DNA from: Acidobacteriota bacterium
GTDB lineage: Bacteria; Acidobacteriota; Terriglobia; Acidoferrales; UBA7541
Length of the DNA stretch: 15,200 nucleotides
Reading direction: 5' to 3'
Assembly (NCBI GenBank): GCA_019239815.1
Contig: JAFAZL010000891.1
Location: 1 to 15,200, forward strand
Position numbers and translations under genes: made by a program. The notes under the pieces were generated by a model. The model had not been told where the DNA came from and did not search any database. It saw only the letters and a program-made list of their open reading frames with translations. Shown piece by piece: positions 1-5,713 of the stretch; position 1 is the first letter of the stretch, and each line of letters starts with the position of its first letter.

Positions 1-236
1 GTTTCTGCCGTAGAGCGTTGCTCCCAGCGGCGCAGCGCCGCCTTCAAGAGCTGCGTGCGCCCGCTGAAATGCCAATAGAAGCTCCCCTTCGTCGCACCGA
101 GTCGCCGCGCCAGCGCGTTGATCGTTAACCCGCTCAGTCCGCGTTCCGCAATCAAATGGAGCGCGGACTCTGCCCAATCGGCCGCTGTAAGCGTCGCCTC
201 ACCTTTTCTCGTCGGACCGCTTGCCCTTCGTGTCAT
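1..236 (-). CDS. TetR/AcrR-family transcriptional regulator, N-terminal part (cut by window edge)
   Basis: The minus strand reads from an ATG at 236-234 to the left edge, giving 78 complete codons. The translation starts MTRRASGPTRKGEATL and contains the TetR DNA-binding helix-turn-helix: 'AESALHLIAERGLSGLTINALARRLGATKG' (shown split: AESALHLIAERGL then SGLTINALARRLGATKG), followed by the signature 'SFYWHF' and 'RTQLLKAALRRWEQ'. TetR-family proteins are dimeric repressors with a conserved N-terminal HTH and a variable ligand-binding C-terminal part; the latter lies outside the window, so the ligand cannot be guessed. A GGAGAG ribosome-binding site at 250-245 lies 8 nt upstream of the ATG, which supports this start. 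The gene diverges from the DinB-like gene at 315 across a 78-bp gap holding a perfect palindrome, so it probably controls itself and that neighbour. Family assignment is confident; target and ligand are inference. Confidence 0.9.
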   Translation of the reverse strand, partial: MTRRASGPTRKGEATLTAADWAESALHLIAERGLSGLTINALARRLGATKGSFYWHFSGRTQLLKAALRRWEQRSTAE

Positions 237-264
237 GCCGCCATTCTCTCCATACCGCGGAGTA

Positions 265-294
265 TTGACAACCCCTCCATCATCTCCGTACTCT
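265..294 (+). promoter_or_regulatory. Probable sigma-70-type promoter of the DinB-like gene
   Basis: A perfect -35 hexamer TTGACA lies at 265-270. After an 18-bp spacer comes a weak -10, TACTCT, at 289-294 (3 of 6 consensus bases). Transcription would start near 301, about 14 nt before the ATG at 315. The -10 lies inside the 22-bp palindrome, so a bound regulator would block RNA polymerase. The -35 is strong, but the -10 match is poor and unverified. Confidence 0.5.
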
Positions 295-305
295 AGAGTA
301 CGGAG
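284..305. promoter_or_regulatory. Perfect 22-bp palindrome, likely TetR operator
   Basis: Each half is CTCCGTACTCT and its exact complement, centred between 294 and 295 on CTAG, with no mismatch. It stops abruptly: 283 and 306 do not pair. It lies between the divergent TetR-type gene and the DinB-like gene, covers the candidate -10 of the latter, and its right end (GGAG at 302-305) also serves as that gene's ribosome-binding site. TetR-family operators are commonly palindromes of this size in the divergent promoter region. Palindrome and position are seen directly; binding by this TetR protein is inferred. Confidence 0.75.
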
Positions 306-314
306 TCTCGCGCC

Positions 315-884
315 ATGCCCGCTGATATCCAAAGCCTTCCCGAACTCAAGCTTCTCTACGATTCTTACTCCGCTGTCTACGCCGATGCGCAACTCTTCAT
401 GTCAGGCGTAACCGAAGCGCAAGCCGCGTGGCGCCCCAGCCCCGCCGCTTGGTGTATCGCCGAATGCCTCGATCACCTCGCTCTCACCAATCGCATCTAC
501 ATCCGCGCGATGCAGTGCGCGGCCGCCGCCGCTCGCGGTGCGAACAAACTCCGCCGCCGTCCAGCGCTTCCCGGTTTCCTCGGCGCCTGGTTCGTCCGCT
601 CTCTCGAGCCGCCGATAAAACTCAAAATCAAATCGCCAAAATCCATCAAGCCACGCACCGCCCCCGCACTCGCCGACGCGTCCACCGCTTTCCTGGCGTC
701 ACACACCGAAGCTCAAAATTTTCTCCGCGCCAACGCCGACCTCGACCTCGCGGCGATCAGCTTTGCCAATCCTTTCCTCAAAGGCGTTCGCTTCACTCTC
801 GCCACCGGCCTCTACGTCATCCCCGCCCACGAACGCCGCCACCTGCATCAGGCGCGCGCTGTGCTCAACGCGATGCCGCGATAG
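315..884 (+). CDS. DinB-family (DinB_2-like) putative metal-dependent protein
   Basis: This is a 189-residue protein in the usual size range for DinB/YfiT-like four-helix-bundle proteins. The motif 'WRPSPAAWCIAECLDHLA' (residues 39-56) and the C-terminal 'HERRHLHQA' (172-180) match the family. Together they supply the three expected metal-ligand histidines H54, H172 and H176. Members of this superfamily include thiol transferases and many stress-induced proteins of unknown reaction, so no substrate is claimed. No signal peptide is visible; it is probably cytoplasmic. The start is fixed by GGAG at 302-305, 9 nt upstream, and an in-frame stop at 294-296 rules out a longer form. It sits beside a divergent TetR-type gene and 75 bp before the esterase, with which it may be co-transcribed. 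Its coding strand is strongly C-rich at third positions, like the esterase. Confidence 0.85.
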   Translation: MPADIQSLPELKLLYDSYSAVYADAQLFMSGVTEAQAAWRPSPAAWCIAECLDHLALTNRIYIRAMQCAAAAARGANKLRRRPALPGFLGAWFVRSLEPPIKLKIKSPKSIKPRTAPALADASTAFLASHTEAQNFLRANADLDLAAISFANPFLKGVRFTLATGLYVIPAHERRHLHQARAVLNAMPR

Positions 885-959
885 CCCACGAAAAAATCCT
901 CGCCTCTATCCCAAATCAAAAGTGATACATTCCCCGGCGCAGTCCAGGGGCCATCACTC

Positions 960-2654
960 ATGTCGAATTCCAAACTCACTCGCCGCAGCCTAATCCAATC
1001 CGCAACGCTGATCGCCGGCACCGCCGCCGCAAATCTCCTTCCGGATCTGAACGCGAGCGCGCCGCCACCCGCCGCGCCCGACCCCTGCACCACCAAAGGC
1101 CCCACCATCGTCGCCTCCGACGAAACCAACATTGTCGAAACCTCCGCCGGCAAAGTCCGCGGCTACTCCCGCAATGACATACACACCTTCAAAGGAATTC
1201 CCTACGGCGCCAGCACCGAAGGTGCCGCGCGTTTCATGGCTCCCACAAAGCCCAAGCCATGGACCGGCGTCCGCAGCTCCATGCAATACGGTTACGTCTC
1301 TCCGCAAGCCGCGCGGGGTGGCTGGGCCAACGACGAAGACGCCTGGTTGTTCAACTGGAACGACGGCATCCAGAACGAAGACTGTCTCCGCCTCAACATC
1401 TGGACGCCGTCCATCAACGACAACGCCAAACGTCCCGTCATGGTCTGGCTCCACGGCGGCGGATTCGTCGCCGGCAACGGCCAGGAGCATCCCGCCTACG
1501 ACGGCGAAAGCCTCGCGCGCACCGGCGACGTCGTCCTCGTCTCGCTCAATCATCGTCTCGGCGCTGTCGGCCATCTTGATCTCTCGCAATATGGCGAAAA
1601 ATACGCCGACTCCGGCAACGTCGGCATGCTCGACATTGTTCTCGCCCTCGAATGGGTGAAGGAAAACATCGGCCGCTTCGGCGGCGACGCCGGCAACGTC
1701 ACCGTCTTCGGCCAAAGCGGCGGCGGCGGAAAAGTGAATACGCTTCTCGCCATGCCGTCCGCCAAAGGATTGTTCCATCGCGGCATCATTCAAAGCGGCT
1801 CGATGCTTCGCGGTGCCTTGCCCGAAAATTCCGCAAAGTTAACCGCGCAAATCGTCGCCGAACTCAATGTGAAACCTGACGAACTCCAGACAATGCCCTA
1901 TCGCCGGCTCGTCGACGTCAGCTCGGCCATCATCGCCAAAAATCGCCCGGCCGGGCCTCCGGACGTTCGTCGCATGGCGCAGCTCGGCTTCGCTCCCGTC
2001 GTCGACGGGAAAAATCTCGCAGTGCATCCTTACGATCCGACGGCGCCTGCAATCTCCGCCGACATTCCCATCATGGTCGGCACCGTCCTCAACGAATTCG
2101 TCAACGGCATTAACCATCCCGAATACGAAGCGATGACAGAAGAAGAAGTCGCCAAGCGCGCGTCAACTTTCTTCGGCGCTCAGCACGGCCCCGAGATTCT
2201 AAAAGTCTTCAACGAACAGCATCCCGGCGAAAAACCGTTCGACATTTATTCCCGCATGATGGCCGCATCCGTCCGCCAGGGCGCCGTCACCCAGGCCGAA
2301 CGCAAAGCCACCCAAGGCGGCGCTCCCGCTTACCTCTATTGGTTCCAGTGGAAAACGCCCGTTCTCGACGCTCGCCCCCGCGCCTTCCACTGCGCCGAAA
2401 TCGCCTTCTGCTTCAACAACACCGCCCGCGCCGAAACCATGACCACCAACAGCCCCGAAGCCCAATCCCTAGCCGCCAAAGTCTCCGGCGCCTGGCTCAA
2501 CTTCGCCCGCAAAGGCGACCCCAATCACCCAGGCCTGCCGCCGTGGCCCAAATTCACCGCCGACAAATGCCCCACCATGATCTTCGACAATACCTGTATC
2601 GCCAAAGACAACCCCGACACCACCGAACGCAAAGCCATCGCTTCCGCCACGTAG
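960..2654 (+). CDS. Type-B carboxylesterase/lipase family protein, exported (Tat-type leader)
   Basis: This is a 564-residue alpha/beta-hydrolase of the COesterase family, which hydrolyses carboxylic esters. The N-terminus carries a twin-arginine signal, 'TRRSLIQ' (7-13), followed by a hydrophobic stretch and a probable cleavage region near residue 34, so it is likely exported folded. Family landmarks appear in order: 'FKGIPYG' (77-83), 'EDCLRLNIWTP' (140-150), oxyanion-hole 'HGGGF' (165-169), nucleophile elbow 'FGQSGGG' with Ser253, 'GTVLNEF' with the probable acid Glu379, and 'AFHCAEIAFCF' with His477. The usual GESAG elbow is GQSGG here, a known variant in bacterial members. AGGGG at 946-950, 9 nt before the ATG, supports the start. 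Length is normal, so the gene looks intact. The natural substrate is unknown. It follows the DinB-like gene by 75 bp and may share its regulated promoter. Confidence 0.93.
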   Translation: MSNSKLTRRSLIQSATLIAGTAAANLLPDLNASAPPPAAPDPCTTKGPTIVASDETNIVETSAGKVRGYSRNDIHTFKGIPYGASTEGAARFMAPTKPKPWTGVRSSMQYGYVSPQAARGGWANDEDAWLFNWNDGIQNEDCLRLNIWTPSINDNAKRPVMVWLHGGGFVAGNGQEHPAYDGESLARTGDVVLVSLNHRLGAVGHLDLSQYGEKYADSGNVGMLDIVLALEWVKENIGRFGGDAGNVTVFGQSGGGGKVNTLLAMPSAKGLFHRGIIQSGSMLRGALPENSAKLTAQIVAELNVKPDELQTMPYRRLVDVSSAIIAKNRPAGPPDVRRMAQLGFAPVVDGKNLAVHPYDPTAPAISADIPIMVGTVLNEFVNGINHPEYEAMTEEEVAKRASTFFGAQHGPEILKVFNEQHPGEKPFDIYSRMMAASVRQGAVTQAERKATQGGAPAYLYWFQWKTPVLDARPRAFHCAEIAFCFNNTARAETMTTNSPEAQSLAAKVSGAWLNFARKGDPNHPGLPPWPKFTADKCPTMIFDNTCIAKDNPDTTERKAIASAT

Positions 2655-2674
2655 GCTCACAACACTTCACTCAC

Positions 2675-2709
2675 TGTCATCCCGAACGAACGTGAGGGAT
2701 CTGCTGTTT
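2675..2709 (+). repeat. REP-like dispersed repeat, copy 1
   Basis: It begins TGTCATCCCGAACGAACG and ends GAGGGATCTGCTGTTT. ATCCC and GGGAT can pair as an imperfect hairpin. It begins 21 nt after the esterase stop codon. Two further copies lie at 7912-7944 (same orientation) and 13811-13845 (reverse). All three share the TGTCATCCC start and the GAGGGATCTGC end. All are intergenic and downstream of a gene. Confidence 0.75.
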
Positions 2710-2719
2710 CTTCGCCTTT

Positions 2720-2770
2720 GGCTTTTGGGTGCCGCATCCTCCGGTTTCAGAGGGTGCGGATTTTCTCTTC
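2720..2770 (+). repeat. Hairpin-forming repeat, copy A
   Basis: This 51-bp element is about 84% identical by eye to 5576-5627 (7 mismatches and one indel). It contains GGGTGCCGCA followed by a long inverted repeat. CCGCATCCTC (2732-2741) pairs with GAGGGTGCGG (2750-2759) with one G-U wobble, and TTTTCTCTTC follows. This could act as a terminator for the upstream esterase, but the second copy lies upstream of a gene, so a dispersed repeat is the safer label. Confidence 0.65.
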
Positions 2771-2779
2771 CCTTGTGGC

Positions 2780-2797
2780 TCGCGGTTTTAGCCGCGA
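2780..2797. repeat. Short inverted repeat in the convergent gap
   Basis: TCGCGG (2780-2785) and CCGCGA (2792-2797) form a 6-bp stem with a TTTTAG loop. It is part of the repeat-filled 189-bp gap between the esterase and the ADOP gene. No T-run follows it on either strand, so I do not call it a terminator. Confidence 0.45.
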
Positions 2798-2814
2798 CAT
2801 TTCAGTCTTCCGAG

Positions 2815-2832
2815 AAAAGGGGCTTCAGCCCC
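2815..2832 (-). terminator. Intrinsic terminator of the ADOP permease gene
   Basis: Reading the minus strand, GGGGCTGAAGCCCC (2832-2819) forms a tight GC stem and is followed directly by TTTT (2818-2815). It lies 11 nt beyond the ADOP stop codon at 2846-2844. The stem plus T-run in this position is a standard Rho-independent terminator. The T-run is short, so efficiency is uncertain. Confidence 0.65.
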
Positions 2833-2843
2833 TGAAGGTGCCC

Positions 2844-5351
2844 TCACTCCTCCCTCAACGCCACCGTTGGCTCCAGCCTCGCCGCCCTCCACGCCGGCGC
2901 CGCGCTCGCCACAAACGCCACCACCAACATCACCGCACAAGCCATCGCAATCACCGCCGGCTCGAATGCCCGCACCCCGTACAGCATGTCCGCCACAACG
3001 CGCCCGAAGATCGCAAACCCCCCAATCCCCGCAACCAATCCCGTCACCGCCAAAATCAACCCGCGCCGCACAATCAACCGAAACACATCCCCCTGCTGCG
3101 CCCCCAACGCAACGCGCAATCCAATCTCAAACGTTCGCCGAGCGACCATCTCCGACAACGCCGCATACAATCCCACCGCCGCCAGCAACAGCGCCGCCCC
3201 GGCGAAACACGTCAGCAGCGCCGCCTCAAATTTCTGCGACGCCGTCGAATCAACGATGAGGTCATCCATCGTGTTCACCGCAAAAATCGGTAATGTCCGA
3301 TTCAGTCCCGCAACCACCGCATGCACCGAGTTCAGGTACGCTCGCGGGTCTCCGGAGACACGCATGATCACGGCCTGCGGAGAATAGGTCGCCTGATCGT
3401 ACGGCAGGAAGAACGCCGGCTTCGGTGCGTCGGTCAGATCCGCTGACCGAATCCCCGCTACGACTCCAACAATCTCGTACCAGGCTGGTGTTTCTCCATA
3501 CTCCACGAAATCAGGCTGAATCGATTTTCCGATCGGATCTTCATTTGGAAAATACACACGAGCGAATTCCTGGTTCACGATCGCGACTCGGTTTGCACTT
3601 CGGTCGTCGCGCACGTCGAAAGCGCGTCCCTTCAACAGCGGGATACGCAGCGTCTCAAAATAATTCGCCGTAATCGACATGCGATTCGCCACGGGCAAAT
3701 CATTTGAATCGAACGACCTTCCGGCGATGCTGAACCGGCCAGAGATGTCGTACGAGAGCGGCACCGGATAGGAACTGGTCACTGACTCGACGCCGGGAAT
3801 TGCAGCGAGCAGCGGAAACAATTGGCGAAAAAAGAGCGGCGATTTTTCCAGAGGATATTCGACAGCGGACATGCCAAGCCAAAACGTCAGAACGTGATGA
3901 GGATCGAATCCCGGCGGAACGCGCATCGTCTCGACGAAGCTACCGATTAGCAAACCTGATCCGCCGAGCAACGCAAGACTAATCGCCGTCTCCGCAATAA
4001 CGAAAATCGCGCGCAGTCGATGTTCGCCCCGGCTTCCGCTGATTCCACGGCCTGCACGCCACAACCCTGACGAATCCGACCGCGACGCTGCCCACGCAGG
4101 AAATACTCCAAAGGCGATTCCCGTCACGAAAGAAATCGCCAACGCGAAAGCCATCACGATCCAATCGATTTGTACTTGAGTGACGCGCGGTAAGTCCGTC
4201 GGCGCAAAGACGAGAACTGTTTTCAGAAGCGCGAGCGCGATGCACACACCGATCGCCCCACCGCATAACGCCAGAACCACCGACTCAATCAGAACCTGAC
4301 GAACGATCTGCGCAGGTTTCGCGCCCAGCGCTACGCGCACACTAAACTCATGACGTCTCGCGAATCCGCGCGCCAGCAAAAGTCCTGCGACGTTCGCGCA
4401 TGCGATCAGAAGTAGCGCCGTCACCGCTGCAAACAGCAGATAGAGTGCCTTGCGATAGCCACCACCATCACTCACAAAGTCCAGCAACGACTGAACTTCG
4501 ACTCCGTATGCGTCGCGATCTTCCGGATACTGCTCGGCCAAACTTCGTTGAATCCCGTTCAGTTCGGCTTGCGCCTGCGCCATGCTCACGCCGGGTTTGA
4601 GTCGCGCCATCACTTGTGTCGGTCGGTCGTTTCTTCTCGATGTCGGGCTGATCGTCTCCTTCTGGGCGATTCCACTCGCGCTCACGCCGTCGTAGCTTCC
4701 CCGCAGGAACGTTCCCCAGAACGCTGGCGCCTCGTTGCGGCCAGGAAAAATAAACCCTGGCGGCATTACGCCCACGACTGTTCTGACGCGGTCGCTGATG
4801 CGAAGGTGCTTGCCCACGATTGTAGGTGAGGAATGAAAATCGCTGACCCAGAATGAGTAACTCAAAATGATTGGGTGGTTTTCGTCTCTTTCGTCGTCCA
4901 CGGTAAAGCCGCGGCCGAGAATTGGCGTCACGCCTAACACGCGAAAGAAATCGCCGGACACAAATTGCGCATCGACCAGCCGCGGCATCTCGTTTCCATC
5001 CGGCGAAAACTTTCTTGTCGTGCCTGACGAGAACGACGCTACCGACTCGAGAGTCTTGCTCTGCTGCCGCCAATCAAAAAAGTCGGGAAACGAAACATCG
5101 TCGAGCACTCCGCCGTCTGTGCCTTCCCTCGCGTCGGTGTTCGCCGCCTCCGAGTGCGGATATTCAATCGTCTGCAGCGAAACAATTCGCTCCTCCTCAG
5201 GAAACGGCAACGCCTTCAATAACACTCCGCGCACCACACTGAAAATCGCCGTCGTCGCCCCAATCCCCAGCGCCAGCGTGAGCACCACAGTCACGCTAAA
5301 CCTCAAATTCGTCTTCAACTGCCTCAACGCAAATCCAAAATCTTGCCACAT
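2844..5351 (-). CDS. ADOP-type ABC transporter permease (MacB/FtsX fold, orphan)
   Basis: This is a permease of about 835 residues with two MacB_PCD/FtsX units in tandem, the arrangement called 'acidobacterial duplicated orphan permease'. Residues are counted from the GTG at 5354. The N-terminus 'MWQDFGFALRQLKTNLRFS' and helix 18-43 ('LTLALGIGATTAIFSVV') are typical. The first FtsX block covers helices near 302-329, 352-384 and 396-421. A further helix at 448-472 opens the second unit, whose FtsX block has helices near 708-737, 762-786 and 798-820. The cytoplasmic loops 'ARRHEFSVRVALGA' (331-344) and 'RRTFEIGLRVALGA' (739-752) repeat each other, and the protein ends with 'AARLEPTVALREE'. No ATPase gene is adjacent, as expected for this class, whose substrate is unknown. 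I prefer ATG 5351 because GAGGG at 5361-5357 lies 5 nt upstream; it is only 2 nt from the GTG at 5354. The gene looks intact. Confidence 0.93.
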   Translation of the reverse strand: MWQDFGFALRQLKTNLRFSVTVVLTLALGIGATTAIFSVVRGVLLKALPFPEEERIVSLQTIEYPHSEAANTDAREGTDGGVLDDVSFPDFFDWRQQSKTLESVASFSSGTTRKFSPDGNEMPRLVDAQFVSGDFFRVLGVTPILGRGFTVDDERDENHPIILSYSFWVSDFHSSPTIVGKHLRISDRVRTVVGVMPPGFIFPGRNEAPAFWGTFLRGSYDGVSASGIAQKETISPTSRRNDRPTQVMARLKPGVSMAQAQAELNGIQRSLAEQYPEDRDAYGVEVQSLLDFVSDGGGYRKALYLLFAAVTALLLIACANVAGLLLARGFARRHEFSVRVALGAKPAQIVRQVLIESVVLALCGGAIGVCIALALLKTVLVFAPTDLPRVTQVQIDWIVMAFALAISFVTGIAFGVFPAWAASRSDSSGLWRAGRGISGSRGEHRLRAIFVIAETAISLALLGGSGLLIGSFVETMRVPPGFDPHHVLTFWLGMSAVEYPLEKSPLFFRQLFPLLAAIPGVESVTSSYPVPLSYDISGRFSIAGRSFDSNDLPVANRMSITANYFETLRIPLLKGRAFDVRDDRSANRVAIVNQEFARVYFPNEDPIGKSIQPDFVEYGETPAWYEIVGVVAGIRSADLTDAPKPAFFLPYDQATYSPQAVIMRVSGDPRAYLNSVHAVVAGLNRTLPIFAVNTMDDLIVDSTASQKFEAALLTCFAGAALLLAAVGLYAALSEMVARRTFEIGLRVALGAQQGDVFRLIVRRGLILAVTGLVAGIGGFAIFGRVVADMLYGVRAFEPAVIAMACAVMLVVAFVASAAPAWRAARLEPTVALREE

Positions 5352-5493
5352 CACAACCCTCGCTATGCCGAACTCACATCAATATCCCCGAATCGCAACA
5401 TACATGACGCCGAACCGCCGCATTGTCGAGCGATTTCCCATCTCGCGCTGCGATCTCGCCACTGCTTCGAATTATCGTGTCACCACCCTGTAG

Positions 5494-5517
5494 CCGCGAT
5501 CGCTTCCCAGATCGCGG
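5494..5517. repeat. Inverted repeat, 8-bp stem
   Basis: CCGCGATC (5494-5501) pairs perfectly with GATCGCGG (5510-5517) around an 8-nt loop. GGTTTAG follows it, which resembles the CGCGGTTTTAG of the hairpin at 2780-2797, so the two may be diverged members of one repeat family. Function is unknown. Confidence 0.55.
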
Positions 5518-5538
5518 GGTTTAGACACAACGAATCCC

Positions 5539-5557
5539 AACTCAAAACAAGAGTTGA
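5539..5557. repeat. Inverted repeat, 6-bp stem
   Basis: CAACTC (5539-5544) pairs with GAGTTG (5552-5557) around an AAAACAA loop. It lies between two other repeats in the divergent region. It could be part of a composite repeat or an operator; nothing in the sequence decides this. Confidence 0.4.
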
Positions 5558-5575
5558 ACACCGGTCGCCCCTCCG

Positions 5576-5627
5576 GCTTTTTGGGTGCCGCACCCTCAGC
5601 TTTTAGAAAGTGCGGAATTTCTCTTCG
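5576..5627 (+). repeat. Hairpin-forming repeat, copy B
   Basis: This is the second copy of the element at 2720-2770, in the same orientation. It contains the perfect inverted repeat GGGTGC-C-GCACCC, and CCGCAC can instead pair with GTGCGG downstream. The longer stem seen in copy A is decayed here. An ATG at 5585 inside the element opens a longer reading frame into the peptidase gene, but that start falls in repeat DNA and is unlikely to be used. Confidence 0.65.
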
Positions 5628-5713
5628 CGTTTCGCAGCCTCCCTAAACCGCATTTCCTTGCAACTCCCGCCACCCCGCATTACTGTTACGCGGCCACAAC
5701 TCAAAGGACATCC

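Larger units (their letters stand above)
5352..5713. other. Divergent intergenic region between ADOP and S9 peptidase genes (362 bp)
   Basis: It holds no convincing gene. From left to right it contains the upstream region of the ADOP gene, an 8-bp-stem hairpin (5494-5517), a 6-bp-stem hairpin (5539-5557), dispersed repeat copy B (5576-5627), and the leader of the peptidase gene. A weak promoter candidate for the peptidase is TTGCAA (5658-5663), a 17-bp spacer, then TACTGT (5681-5686); both hexamers are poor matches. I could not find a convincing promoter for the ADOP gene. Confidence 0.6.

Noticed and set aside
428..925. A 165-codon plus-strand frame overlapping the DinB-like gene
   Set aside because: It is an Arg/Pro-rich frame-shifted shadow; the DinB motifs and ribosome-binding site belong to the frame at 315.
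5585..5713. Upstream in-frame ATG that would lengthen the S9 peptidase by 43 residues
   Set aside because: The start lies inside dispersed repeat copy B, and the extension would bury the signal peptide. ATG 5714 has a proper ribosome-binding site.
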